A DNA stretch of 64,000 nt from Thermodesulfovibrio sp. 3462-1 (GTDB taxonomy: Bacteria > Nitrospirota > Thermodesulfovibrionia > Thermodesulfovibrionales > Thermodesulfovibrionaceae), in NCBI RefSeq assembly GCF_040451425.1, contig NZ_CP144374.1, forward strand, positions 1,094,501 to 1,158,500, in the 5' to 3' direction. The stretch's first letter is position 1. Each line of letters begins with the position of its first letter. This document shows, in pieces, positions 9,783 to 19,593 of the stretch. A program made the translations under genes and the position numbers. The notes under the pieces were generated by a model that ran no database searches, was not told where the DNA came from, and was given only the letters and a program-made list of their open reading frames with translations.

Positions 9783-10092
9783 GTTGGAGTTACACCATAT
9801 TTAACAATATTTATTAATGTGTTTTCAGGTTTTGGAAGTCCTGCAATTTCTGTAAAATTCTTGATAAACTGACCTATCGGAACTCCAAGATAAACGCACT
9901 TTACATTATTCATACAGTCATCGGCATCCTGTTTATCAAGATGGGTTATAGTTCAGAAGTGCCTTTCTGGAATCTGATTATGTAAGCCTGTTTTTCTTCA
10001 CTATAGTAAATATTGACATTGAAACCGTGTTCATTTACTTCAGAATACATCTCAAGAATTTTATTCTTTAAATCATCAATTGTGTAAGCCAT
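9779..10092 (-). pseudogene. Small unknown gene broken by a frameshift
   Basis: From ATG 10092, behind a good ribosome site (GGAGGAG at ~10096-10102), the frame reads MAYTIDDLKNKILEMYSEV... and stops after about 48 codons (KGTSEL-stop). One base out of phase the protein resumes as THLDKQDADDCMNNVKCVYL and continues to ...KYGVTPT-stop, overlapping the start of the oxidoreductase remnant. Together they would encode about 105 residues. I do not recognise the family; position before the oxidoreductase genes suggests it was part of the same operon. Confidence 0.65.
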
Positions 10093-10101
10093 AATCTCCT
10101 C

Positions 10102-10680
10102 CTATTTTATTCTTTTTTCTACTTCCTGCCAGTTAATATTTTTAAAGAACGCTTCAATATACTCTGCGCGCTTAAGACCATAGTCAATCATAAAAGCATG
10201 TTCAAAAACATCCATAATAAGAAGAGGATTGCAACCTGATGGATGTCCTGTATCGTGCTCATTAATCCAGAAATTAAATAATTTCCCTGTTAAAGTATCC
10301 TGATACAGAACTACCCATCCAATTCCACGCATTGTTCCTGTTGCTTTGAAGTCTTTAAGCCAGTTTTCAAAGCTGCCAAAGTTTTCATTTATAAGTTTTG
10401 CCAACTTGCCATTCTGAGGTAATACACCGTCTCCACCGAGATTTTCAAAATAAAGCTCATGAAGCCTTGCTCCATTCCACTCCCATCCAAGCCTTCTTTT
10501 GAGTTCTGCATACTCTGGTGTTGTTGTTTTACCATCATTTAGCATTGCTTTGAGAGTATCAATAACTTTGTTTGTATTTGTTACATAACCCTGATACAAG
10601 GTGAAATGATTTTTGAGAAGTATTTCACTAAAACCCTGCATGCCAATTAATTTTGAATAATCCTTTGCCTCATAGGACAT
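10102..10680 (-). CDS. sodB: Fe/Mn superoxide dismutase
   Basis: Converts superoxide to oxygen and peroxide. The 192-residue protein contains the family features: an N-terminal His in KNHFTLYQGYV, a second in ARLHELYFENLGG, and the DVFEHAFMIDY motif giving the Asp and His metal ligands (usual form DxWEHAY). I place the start at ATG 10680 because GGGAGGT lies 6 bases before it; a longer open frame to 10746 has no such site. It is the only apparently intact gene among decayed ones between 8.6 and 13.9 kb. Metal choice (Fe or Mn) cannot be told safely. Confidence 0.92.
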   Translation of the reverse strand: MSYEAKDYSKLIGMQGFSEILLKNHFTLYQGYVTNTNKVIDTLKAMLNDGKTTTPEYAELKRRLGWEWNGARLHELYFENLGGDGVLPQNGKLAKLINENFGSFENWLKDFKATGTMRGIGWVVLYQDTLTGKLFNFWINEHDTGHPSGCNPLLIMDVFEHAFMIDYGLKRAEYIEAFFKNINWQEVEKRIK

Positions 10681-10781
10681 AATGACCTCCCATTTTAATA
10701 TTATTTTTTTATACTCAATATTAACAAATAAATTTTTAATTGTCAATTTATCCTTACACTCGATTTTAGATACTCTTTGCC

Positions 10782-10995
10782 TTACTCAATGCTCCCATCC
10801 TCTGGACTCATTTTTAAAGATTTAAAGACTACATAGTGGGCATCATATTTACTCCAGTCCGTATGAATCAGCCTTTTAGAATCGCAAGGGGATCAATGTC
10901 GGATGCACACCACCAAGAATAACAGTAATGCCCTTTTTTCTTATTCTATCAGCAATAGCATAGGCTCTTGGTGCTATAGATGTAGTAGTTTTTTA
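10782..10995 (-). pseudogene. Remnant of a B12-binding radical SAM protein (both ends only)
   Basis: Reading the minus strand from ~10995, one frame gives SIAPRAYAIADRIRKKG, then VILGGVHPTLIP, the hallmark of the N-terminal cobalamin-binding domain of BchE/YgiQ-like radical SAM proteins. It then stops, and in another frame RLIHTDWSKYDAHYVVF and KSLKMSPEDG follow, the usual C-terminal end of the same family. The radical SAM core with CxxxCxxC is absent. An N-end and a C-end therefore lie side by side after loss of ~1 kb or more. Confidence 0.65.
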
Positions 10996-11030
10996 AGCAT
11001 ATTACTTTTTCAAACCTTAAATGCCCTTCA

Positions 11031-13398
11031 TTAAATCTTTAATTTCTTAAGCCTCAAAGCATTTCCAACAACTGATACAGAACTGAAACTCATGGCAGCT
11101 GCTGCCAATACGGGACTTAGAAGAATGCCAAAAAATGGATAGAGAACTCCAGCTGCAATAGGCACTCCAATGGTGTTATATATGAATGCCCAAAAGAGAT
11201 TTTGTTTTATGTTGCGCATTGTTGCTCTGCTAAGTCGCCTTGCTCGAACAATTCCCATTAAATCACCTTTTACAAGAGTCACATCAGCGCTTTGCATTGC
11301 TACATCTGTGCCTGTTCCCATGGCAATACCAACATCTGCCTGTGCAAGAGCTGGTGCGTCATTTATACCATCTCCTGCCATTGCAACTATTCTTCCTTCT
11401 TGCTGCAGTTTTTTCACAATCTGAGCCTTTTCTGCAGGTAATACCTCTGCAATTACTTCGTCAATGTTAAGTTTCTTTGCCACTGCCTGTGCAGTTATTT
11501 TATTGTCTCCTGTTACCATAAATATGCGAATACCTTCTTTATGAAGGGCATCAATTGCCTGAGCAGTGGTCTGTTTTATTGAATCTGCCACTGCAAGAAC
11601 TCCCATTACTTTCTCATCTATAGCAACATAAATTACAGTTGCACCTTCAGCACGAAGGCTATCTGCTTTCTTTGAAAGTTCAGAAAAGTCAATACCAAGG
11701 TCATCAAGGAGTTTATGATTACCAACAATAATTCTGTAACCATCAATTCTTCCGATTAATCCTTTGCCTGTTATAGATTCAAAATCCATCACATCAGTAA
11801 GTTTTATATTTCTTTCCTGAGCAGCCCTGACAATTGCTGAAGCAAAAGGATGTTCACTACTCCTTTCAAGGCTTGCAGCAAAGTAGAGTATTTCATCTTC
11901 TTTAAAACCCTGAACAGGAACTATCTCCACAAGCTCTGGTTTCCCAACTGTGAGTGTACCTGTCTTGTCAACCACAACAGTGTCAACCTTTTTCATTAGC
12001 TCAATTGCTTCTGCGTTTTTAAATAGCACTCCCATTGTTGCACCTTTTCCCATAGCAACCATTATTGATACAGGTGTGGCAAGTCCAAGAGCACAAGGAC
12101 AGGCAATAATTAAGACTGCCACTGCATTGATAATTGCATGTGTCATTTTGGGTTCAGGACCAAGCCATGCCCAAACAATAAATGTAATGATTGCCACTGC
12201 TACAACTATCTGAACAAAATATGCTGCCACAATGTCTGCAAGTTTTTGCACAGGTGCTCGACTTCTCTGCGCTTCAGAAACCATTCGAACAATCTGTGAA
12301 AGTAAAGTATCAGCTCCAACTTTTTCTGCTTTAATTATAAGCATACCTGTTCCATTTACAGTTGCAGCAATTACACGGTCTCCTTTTTCTTTATATACAG
12401 GTATTGATTCTCCTGTAATCATTGATTCATCAACATAACTTTTTCCTTCAATTACAATTCCATCAACAGGTATCTTTTCTCCCGGACGAATGCGAATTAA
12501 ATCTCCTATTTTTACATGATCCACAGGGATATCTTCTTCAATACCATCTTTTATTATCCTGGCAGTTTTTGGAGCAAGTCCAAGAAGTGCCTTTATGGCA
12601 GCTGCTGTTTTACTTCTTGCCTTTAATTCAAGCACCTGACCAAGACACAATAACTGCTGCTGCCTCAAAATAAACAGGTACTTCTCCATTTTTTCTGAAG
12701 GAAGGGGGGAATATCTCTGGCATGAATGTGGCAACAACGCTATATCCATAGGCTACTCCAACACCAAGACCTATCAATGTAAACATATTTAGGTTTCTGC
12801 TTGAGATGGATTGCCAGAAACGAACAAAGAATGGTAATCCACCCCACAGGACAACTGGAGTTGCGACAATAAATTCAAGCCACTTCATAAGTTCATGAGG
12901 AAAAAATTTTTTTAATGGCATACTGATTACAGGACCCATTGTGACCAGAATAAGTGGTATTGTTAAAACAAAGCTAATCCAGAATCGTCTTCTCATATCA
13001 ATTAATTCAGGATTTTCTTTTTCATCCACTGAAACTGTTTTTGGTTCAAGTGCCATTCCGCAGATAGGACAAATCCCGGGTGCATCACGAATAATTTCAG
13101 GATGCATTGGACATGTCCATTCAACTTTTGCCTGACTTCCAGCAGGAGTAATTGGTTTAGATGCATGTCCACATTTTGGGCAATGTTTGTGATCTTCACG
13201 GTGTATGGAAGATTTAAAAGTTATTTCTTTTGTCAAAGATGTTGAAGGTTCTTCAGTAAGATAAATTTCAGGGTTTTTGTCAAATTTTTCTTTACAATGT
13301 TTTGAACAGAAATAATAAGTTATACCCTTATAAATACTTGTTTCAGCAGCATCTTTATCCTCTATCAACATCTTACATACTGGATCAATAACTTTCAT
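11031..13398 (-). pseudogene. copA: Copper/heavy-metal P1B-type ATPase CopA, frameshifted
   Basis: Two overlapping frames together form one P1B-type ATPase of about 790 residues. The first (from ATG 13398, behind AAGGAGGT) encodes a YHS metal-binding domain (DPVCKML, FCSKHCKEKF), a second metal site (TCPMHPEI...CPICGMAL) and the first membrane helices; it ends out of frame near 12,628 after YFEAAAVIV. The second continues with [34 protein letters not shown] and [10 protein letters not shown] to the end at 11031. At ~12,650 the usual residues between AVIV and LGQVLE are missing, so a short deletion of about 11 bases, not a single-base slip, best explains the break. Without it the protein lacks a continuous membrane domain. 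All catalytic motifs downstream are intact, so the damage may be recent. Confidence 0.82.
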
Positions 13399-13650
13399 CA
13401 AAACCTCCTTATATAAAACTTGAAAAAATCTAAATCATCTTCAACTCCTATAAATTCATTACCTGTTTTCTCACCGCAGGCAGGAATGTCTTCAACAGAG
13501 CCATCATAGTCTGTAACTATCTCTATTATTTGTCCCGGCTCCACCTTTTTAATTAATTCTTGAAGCTTTAGTAAATGCATCGGACACATAAGATGAACTA
13601 TATCCGTAGAAACATTTGCTTGAACATTTTCTACAAATTTAAGCTTTCAT
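13398..13650 (-). pseudogene. TusA-like sulfur-carrier protein, frameshifted at its start
   Basis: A TusA/SirA-like protein: STDIVHLMCPMHLLKLQ with the conserved Cys-Pro, then VEPGQIIEIVTDYDGSVEDIPA and the C-terminal beta strand. A strong ribosome site GGAGG (13656-13660) precedes ATG 13650, but there the frame reads Met-Lys-Ala-stop. Removing one A from the AAA in the second codon restores a continuous 83-codon gene (MKLKFVENVQANVSTD...). Translation could alternatively begin at ATG 13589 (MCPMHLL), giving 63 residues without the first beta strand. The stop overlaps the copA start (TGATG). Confidence 0.6.
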
Positions 13651-13872
13651 TTCTACCTCCCTATGGTTAAGTTCTATAATGTCCTTTAAGGTAATTGTAT
13701 TAAGAAACTCTTTCATTCTTTCTCCGAGTTTTTCCCAGATAAGATGAATTACACATACGTCAATCCTTAGACAGCCTTTTTTTGGATTAAGACATGGTAT
13801 AAAAGCTAAAGGACCTTCAAGTTTTTTCAAGAATCCTCTGACAAAGTTATTATTTTTAATGAACAGACTCAA
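13639..13872 (-). pseudogene. Rrf2-type regulator, C-terminal part only
   Basis: The 77-residue frame matches the second half of Rrf2/IscR-type transcription regulators: GPLAFIPCLNPKKGC and DVCVIHLIWEKLGERM, then the LNTITLKDIIEL end, including the three conserved cysteines that can hold an Fe-S cluster or sense redox state. The winged-helix DNA-binding half, normally about 60 residues, is missing, and the only start available is a TTG. It ends inside the start of the TusA-like gene. Probably the former regulator of the TusA-CopA set. Confidence 0.65.
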
Positions 13873-13956
13873 TTTTTTGGTAACATTTAAATAAATTAAA
13901 CCAAAATTAATAATTATTATTTACAATTAAATCACTTTTATGAAATAATTCATAAT

Positions 13957-15594
13957 ATGAGGCAAATCACAGAAAATATTATAAATCTAACTAATAAAAT
14001 TGAAACCATTGATGAAAATCTTATTATCCACGCAAATCCTTTTCAAATAAAAGAAATTGCAAAACTGCTTGTAATGCAGCAAGCAAGATTTATTCATTTA
14101 ACCGCTATTGATTTTATCACTCAAAAAAATCAAATTGAACTTAATTATTTTTTCTCCCTTATTGATTATAGAATGAATATAATCGTGAAAACATCTTTAG
14201 AACCGTCAGACCCTACAATATCATCAATAGCAGAGATAATCCCAGCTGCAGTATGGGCTGAAAGAGAATGCAATGATCTGTTCGGTATAAAGTTTGAAGG
14301 ACATCCAGATCCAAGAAAGCTTGTTCTTCCCGATGACTGGCCAGATGGAATTCATCCTTTAAGAAAAAATTTCTCTTACAACAGCAAACCTCCTAAATCA
14401 AAACAACCTTCACTGCTTAAGAAACCAGAAGAAGGTAAAACAGTTATCCCAATTGGACCATTTTATCCTTCTCTTGAAGAGCCTGCATATTTTAGATTGA
14501 TTGTTGATGGAGAAGAGATTGTTGATTTTGATTACAGAGGATTTTATGTTCATAGAGGGATTGAAAAGCTTGCAGAGAGTGCTTTGAATTATCAGCAGAT
14601 TCCATTCCTTGCCGAAAGAATTTGCGGAATATGCGGGTTTGTTCATTCCTGTGCTTACTGTCAGGCAGTAGAAAAAGCTGCTCAAATTGAAATTCCTTTA
14701 AGAGCTAAGTTCATCCGTAGCATGTTTCTTGAACTGGAGAGACTACATAGTCATCTTTTATGGGTTGGGCTGGCAGCTCATATTGTTGGTTTTGATACAC
14801 TTTTTATGCAGGCATGGAGAATTCGTGAACCTGTAATGTATATTTGTGAAATCATTACGGGAAATAGAAAAACATATGGAATAAATATTATTGGAGGAGT
14901 AAAAATTGATGTTCACCCCCAGCATCTTAAGGACATAGAAACAGTAATCTCTCAAATTGAAAGAGAAGTAAAAGAACTCAGAGAGATTATTCTTGATGAT
15001 GAAGTTATACAGGTAAGATTTAAAAATGTAGGGATTCTAAAGCAGGATGATGCTAAAAAATACTGCGTATGCGGACCTCTGGCAAGAGCTTCAAGTATAA
15101 ATATTGATATGAGAGTTAATTTTCCCTATGCTGCCTATTCTGAGCTAAATCTCAAAGTTCCTTTAAGTAAAGAAGGAGATGTATGGGCAAGAACAATTGT
15201 AAGACTTGAAGAAATTTTAATTTCAATAAATATTCTCAGACAAATTATTGAAAATATACCAGAAGGACAAACATCAGTAAAGATTCCAAAAATTGAGCCA
15301 TGGAAAGAGGCAATATCATACATTGAAGCACCAAGAGGACAGCTTTTTCATTATGTTATGACAGGCCCTGAAGGAAGACCATATAGATGGAGTGTAAGAG
15401 CTCCGTCATATCAGAATTATCAGGCTCTTTCTGTTATGCTTAAAGGAGCCTCGATAGCTGATGCTCCTTTGATTATTGGAAGTATTGATCCATGTTTTTC
15501 CTGTACTGAAAGATATGAAGTTATTGATTTAAAGAGACAGTCTGTAAGGGTTTACACTTCGGATGAATTGAAAAGATGTTTAAAAGTAAAATAA
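13957..15594 (+). CDS. hyfG: Group 4 [NiFe] hydrogenase large subunit (HycE/HyfG type)
   Basis: Catalytic subunit of a membrane-bound, energy-converting hydrogenase. Residues 1-~150 are the NuoC-like domain (AVWAERECNDLFGIKFEGH), the rest the NuoD-like domain. Both nickel-binding motifs are intact: RICGICGFVH near residue 221 and DPCFSCTER near residue 511, so unlike Nuo it should carry a NiFe site. At 545 residues it is close to HycE. It opens a run of nine same-strand genes with overlaps or gaps of a few bases. No Shine-Dalgarno precedes ATG 13957. The C-terminal extension after the second motif is expected to be cleaved by the protease encoded at the end of the operon. Confidence 0.95.
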   Translation: MRQITENIINLTNKIETIDENLIIHANPFQIKEIAKLLVMQQARFIHLTAIDFITQKNQIELNYFFSLIDYRMNIIVKTSLEPSDPTISSIAEIIPAAVWAERECNDLFGIKFEGHPDPRKLVLPDDWPDGIHPLRKNFSYNSKPPKSKQPSLLKKPEEGKTVIPIGPFYPSLEEPAYFRLIVDGEEIVDFDYRGFYVHRGIEKLAESALNYQQIPFLAERICGICGFVHSCAYCQAVEKAAQIEIPLRAKFIRSMFLELERLHSHLLWVGLAAHIVGFDTLFMQAWRIREPVMYICEIITGNRKTYGINIIGGVKIDVHPQHLKDIETVISQIEREVKELREIILDDEVIQVRFKNVGILKQDDAKKYCVCGPLARASSINIDMRVNFPYAAYSELNLKVPLSKEGDVWARTIVRLEEILISINILRQIIENIPEGQTSVKIPKIEPWKEAISYIEAPRGQLFHYVMTGPEGRPYRWSVRAPSYQNYQALSVMLKGASIADAPLIIGSIDPCFSCTERYEVIDLKRQSVRVYTSDELKRCLKVK

Positions 15595-16070
15595 AAGCAC
15601 TTTTACTTTCATCAAGGCATAAAAAAATCACGAAACCTTATCCATTTGTTCCTGTTACTCCACCTGAAAATCTAAGAGGAAGACTTGAAGTTGATTCAAA
15701 TAAATGCATTGGATGTGGAAGTTGTGTTCGAATATGTCCTTCAAGATTAATAACCATTGAAGATTATGAAGATGTAAGAATAGTGAAATTTTCTGCAGGC
15801 AGATGTATATATTGTGGAAGATGTGCTAATGTTTGTCCTGCAAAAGCAATCCGAATTACCAATGAGTATGAACTTGCCACTGACAATAAAAAAGATCTTG
15901 AAATTGTTATAAAAATAAAAATGGTAAAGTGCCTTATTTGTGGGAAACCTTTTATTTCATTAAACATGTTAAATAAACAAATTGATAGATTTCAGGACAA
16001 AAGCGAAGAACAAATAAACAAGCTTAAAATATGTCCTGAATGCAAACAAAAACAGCTTATTAAGGAGTAA
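15576..16070 (+). CDS. hyfH: Hydrogenase 2[4Fe-4S] ferredoxin-like subunit (HyfH/HycF type)
   Basis: A 164-residue electron-transfer subunit. Two [4Fe-4S] motifs are present: CIGCGSCVRICPS and CIYCGRCANVCPA. A C-terminal zinc-ribbon-like pair (KCLICGKP ... ICPECKQK) matches HycF/HyfH rather than plain NuoI. It should pass electrons between the small subunit and an external donor. It overlaps the large-subunit gene by 19 bases and precedes the first antiporter-like subunit by two bases. Confidence 0.93.
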   Translation: MFKSKIKALLLSSRHKKITKPYPFVPVTPPENLRGRLEVDSNKCIGCGSCVRICPSRLITIEDYEDVRIVKFSAGRCIYCGRCANVCPAKAIRITNEYELATDNKKDLEIVIKIKMVKCLICGKPFISLNMLNKQIDRFQDKSEEQINKLKICPECKQKQLIKE

Positions 16071-16072
16071 GT

Positions 16073-17530
16073 ATGGATTTTCTTGCTTTAACATTAATCA
16101 TGCCTTTTATAGGAGCATTACTGGCTTATTTATTCAAAAATAAAGCAGAATTTATTTCCTCTCTGTTTTCTCTTATTACTCTTCTATTCAGCATATTCAG
16201 TATTTTTGAAACATCCTTTTCAAAAGTAAAGATTTATTACACTTTTTCACTGTTTAAATGGCTTTCCGCTGAATTAAATTTTGGACTTCTTTGTGATCCT
16301 CTCACATCAATTCTACTTATTCTTATTACTGTAATTGGCTTTTTTGTAATCTTTTACTCTCAAGGATACCTCTCTCCTTTAAATGTTGAACATCAATTTT
16401 ATAAACCCTACGGAAGTTACTACTTTCTTATGCTCCTTTTTATAGGTGCAATGGTTGGAATAGTTACAGCAGTTAATTTCTTACAATTATTTTTCTTCTG
16501 GGAAATAACAACCCTTTGTTCATGGGCATTAATTTCCTATACAAAAGAAAAAAAGGCTTTGTTTTCAGGATTAAAGGCTTTCATAATGACTCACATTGGA
16601 GGGATTGGTTTTTTAATTGCTCTTGCTTTAATGTATTATCAGGCAAAATCCTTTGATTTCTCGGTAATTGATTCTCTATCTTCATCCAGCAAATTTATTG
16701 TTTTTGTTCTTCTATTTTTTGCAGCCACTGCAAAGTCAGCTCAGATACCTCTTTTTACATGGTTACCTGATGCAATGGTTGCTCCAACCCCGGTAAGTGC
16801 CTATCTTCACGCAGCTGCAATGGTTAAAGCAGGAGTTTATTTAATGGCAAGAATTTATCTTTCAAATTATTATTTAACAGAGAATGAAGCCTTTGTTGTA
16901 GGGATTATTGCCATTTCAACAATGATGCTGTCTGTGATTTTATATTATTTTCAGGATGATCTGAAAAAACTGCTTGCCTACTCAACAGTAGGACATCTTG
17001 GATATATTTTTTTAGGTGTTTCCTTAGGAATTTATGGTTCAAAAACAGCAGGGGTTGGAGGAATTTTTCATGTAATAAATCATGGATTTGCAAAAGGATT
17101 GCTTTTTCTGTCAGTTGGTGGAGTTGCCTATGTAACTGGTTCAAAAAGTATTAAAGAACTTCAGGGTGTTTCAAAAAAATTTCCTCTTTTTACTGGGTGT
17201 TTTCTTATAGGAATGTTTGCAATAATAGGAGTACCACCTTTTTCGGGATTCTGGAGCAAATTCATGATTTTTACAGGAGCCTTTGAAATTAAAAACCTCT
17301 CTGCAAATGTTTTTGGTGTAGTTGCAATTCTTGAGAGCATTCTTGCTTTTTGTTGGTATATTTTTGTTGGACATAAAGTTTTCTTTGGTGAAGCTTCAGA
17401 AAAGGTAATGAAAGCCAGTAATAAAGTCCCTTTATCCATGAAGTTCAGTTTGATAATGCTTTTAATTTTAAGTTTGATATCTCCTTTAATTGGTTATCCT
17501 TTTATTGAAGTTTTAGTAGGAGGCCGTTGA
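16073..17530 (+). CDS. Hydrogenase antiporter-like membrane subunit (NuoL/M/N, HyfD/HyfF type)
   Basis: A 485-residue membrane protein with about 14 hydrophobic segments. It carries the proton-translocation pattern of the NuoL/M/N family: FFWEITTLCSWALI with the key Glu, the Lys in FFAATAKSAQIPLFTWLPDAM, and a later HVINHGFAKGLLFL. It is one of three such subunits in this operon, as in Hyf of Escherichia coli, and is expected to couple hydrogen metabolism to proton or sodium movement. Its stop overlaps the next start by one base. Confidence 0.92.
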   Translation: MDFLALTLIMPFIGALLAYLFKNKAEFISSLFSLITLLFSIFSIFETSFSKVKIYYTFSLFKWLSAELNFGLLCDPLTSILLILITVIGFFVIFYSQGYLSPLNVEHQFYKPYGSYYFLMLLFIGAMVGIVTAVNFLQLFFFWEITTLCSWALISYTKEKKALFSGLKAFIMTHIGGIGFLIALALMYYQAKSFDFSVIDSLSSSSKFIVFVLLFFAATAKSAQIPLFTWLPDAMVAPTPVSAYLHAAAMVKAGVYLMARIYLSNYYLTENEAFVVGIIAISTMMLSVILYYFQDDLKKLLAYSTVGHLGYIFLGVSLGIYGSKTAGVGGIFHVINHGFAKGLLFLSVGGVAYVTGSKSIKELQGVSKKFPLFTGCFLIGMFAIIGVPPFSGFWSKFMIFTGAFEIKNLSANVFGVVAILESILAFCWYIFVGHKVFFGEASEKVMKASNKVPLSMKFSLIMLLILSLISPLIGYPFIEVLVGGR

Positions 17531-19593
17531 TGCAGTATATTTATATTTCATTTTTATCTTTGTTTTTAGGAGTAGCCTTAACATCATTCATTAAAAATAA
17601 AAATTTTTCTGGTTTTTTAACAGTTCTTTTCACAGCCATATCCTCGATATTTCTTTTTTATATCTCAATAAATACAATCGCAGGAAACAAAATCATTGAG
17701 GATGAAGTTTTTTCACTTAAGCCCTTATTAAACTCTTCCTGTGTTGTAAGCATTGATTACCTTTCTGCTTTATTTCTTATGATAATTTCTCTGGTTTCCT
17801 TATGTGTATCTTTGTTTTCCTGGAAGTATCTTAATGTCTATAAAACAAGATCTTCAGCAAGATTCTATCCATTTCTAATGTTGCTTTTTATTTCATCTGT
17901 TGGAGTAGTATGTGTAAAGGACATTTTATTTTTTATCATTTTTTGGGAGTTTATGACAGTAAGTTCATGGTTTCTTGTTGTTTTTGAAAGAGAAGAAAAA
18001 TCAGCAATAAAAGGAGGACTTCAATATTTCATAGCAACGCATGTGGCAACAGCATTCTTAATTCTTGCCTCTGTAATTCTTTATTCATACAGCAATGATT
18101 TTTCTTTTACAGAAATAAACAAAAGCCTTGCACTTATCATAAATTATCAGCCAGGCATTGCTCATTTTATTCTATTTTGCTTTTTTATTGCTTTTGTGAC
18201 AAAGGCTGGAGTTCTTCCTTTCGGATTCTGGCTACCAAATGCATATCCACAACCTCCCTCATCAGCTTCTTCTTTCTTTGGTGGAGTTATGTCAAAGCTT
18301 GCAGTGTATGCTCTTGTGAGATTTTTTTGCTCGGTACTACCTCTTTCTTTTCATACTCAGGTATGGGGATTTGTTATTGCAGTATTTGGAGTTTTCTCAA
18401 TCTTTATTGGAACAATTGCAGCGCTCACTCAGGATGAAGCTAAAAGACTCATGTCCTTTCATGCAATAGGACAGGTAGGATACATTCTCTTAGGGATAGG
18501 TGTTGGACTTTATTTTATAAAAATTAATCCATTTCTTGGTGCTGTTGCGCTGGTTGGAGGGTTGTTGCATGTTTTTAATAACTCTATTTATAAAAGTCTC
18601 TTATTTTTGAATGCAGGCTCTATTTTTTACAAAACAGCAACTACTGATCTTAATAAAGTCTCAGGATTGATAAAAGTAATGCCTGTTACAGCGATAACTG
18701 CTCTTGTTGGTTCTTTATCAATTGCAGGAGTTCCGCCTTTTAATGGTTTTATATCAAAACTGCTTATTTTTGAATCCTCAATCTGGTCAGCAAAACAATC
18801 AGAAGTCTTCTTACTGATAAAAGGAGCCTTTATAGTTTTCGGAATTATATCTATTTTTATTTCTGCAGTCACTTTAGCATCATTTCTTAAATTTGTAAAC
18901 TCTGCTTTTATGGGAAAGCTTCAGGGAGCAGTTGATGAAAAAAGAAACATACCCTTGCTCATGACTCTTCCTCAGCTGATACTTGCAATTGTTTGTGTTT
19001 TAACAGGTTTGTTCCCAATCATTCCTCTAAAACTTATTTATGCTGGTACTGTGTCTTTATTTAATGATTTACCTGATTTTTCATTAATTTTTGGAGATAC
19101 TTTTGCTGGAGTAAGTATAAGTTTTTTAAAAAACTATTCGCAAGGAGCATGGTTTCCTGTCTTTGTTATAATTCCTTTAATAATTCTTTGTCTTTTAATA
19201 TTTTCCTTTGAAAAATATGCTCAAGCACCAAAAAGAGAAGTAAAAACATGGTATGGAGGAAAAGAACATGTTCCTGAAGAAGTAGCATACAGAGGACACA
19301 GTTTTTATCAACCCTTTAAAAACCTTGTTAGCTTCAGAATTGGAAAAGTTCAATTTAAGGGATTTTATCCTGTCACAACTCCATCAATAAAAATTTCAGT
19401 ATCAGAAAAATTTTTAAAAATTCTTCAACCAGATGAATGGCTTTATTATCCGCTTACTAACAAGTGTGTAAAACTTTTTGAATATGTAGAAAAAATATAT
19501 GAATTAACTACTAAAAAATACATTGCATGGCTGATACTTGGTAGCATAGTAGTTATGGTTTTACTGTTTTATATTTCCGGGGGAAAACAATGA
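17530..19593 (+). CDS. hyfB: Hydrogenase antiporter-like membrane subunit with C-terminal extension (HyfB type)
   Basis: A 687-residue membrane protein; ATG 17530 (behind GTAGGAGG) is preferred to the TTG three bases earlier. The NuoL/M/N core contains FFIIFWEFMTVSSWFL, FVTKAGVLPFGFWLPNAYPQ and LLHVFNNSIYKSLLFL. After about residue 550 comes a soluble stretch (KTWYGGKEHVPEE, YRGHSFYQPF) and a final helix, which fits HyfB/HycC-type subunits rather than NuoN. Its stop overlaps the hyfC start (ATGA). Confidence 0.9.
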   Translation: MQYIYISFLSLFLGVALTSFIKNKNFSGFLTVLFTAISSIFLFYISINTIAGNKIIEDEVFSLKPLLNSSCVVSIDYLSALFLMIISLVSLCVSLFSWKYLNVYKTRSSARFYPFLMLLFISSVGVVCVKDILFFIIFWEFMTVSSWFLVVFEREEKSAIKGGLQYFIATHVATAFLILASVILYSYSNDFSFTEINKSLALIINYQPGIAHFILFCFFIAFVTKAGVLPFGFWLPNAYPQPPSSASSFFGGVMSKLAVYALVRFFCSVLPLSFHTQVWGFVIAVFGVFSIFIGTIAALTQDEAKRLMSFHAIGQVGYILLGIGVGLYFIKINPFLGAVALVGGLLHVFNNSIYKSLLFLNAGSIFYKTATTDLNKVSGLIKVMPVTAITALVGSLSIAGVPPFNGFISKLLIFESSIWSAKQSEVFLLIKGAFIVFGIISIFISAVTLASFLKFVNSAFMGKLQGAVDEKRNIPLLMTLPQLILAIVCVLTGLFPIIPLKLIYAGTVSLFNDLPDFSLIFGDTFAGVSISFLKNYSQGAWFPVFVIIPLIILCLLIFSFEKYAQAPKREVKTWYGGKEHVPEEVAYRGHSFYQPFKNLVSFRIGKVQFKGFYPVTTPSIKISVSEKFLKILQPDEWLYYPLTNKCVKLFEYVEKIYELTTKKYIAWLILGSIVVMVLLFYISGGKQ

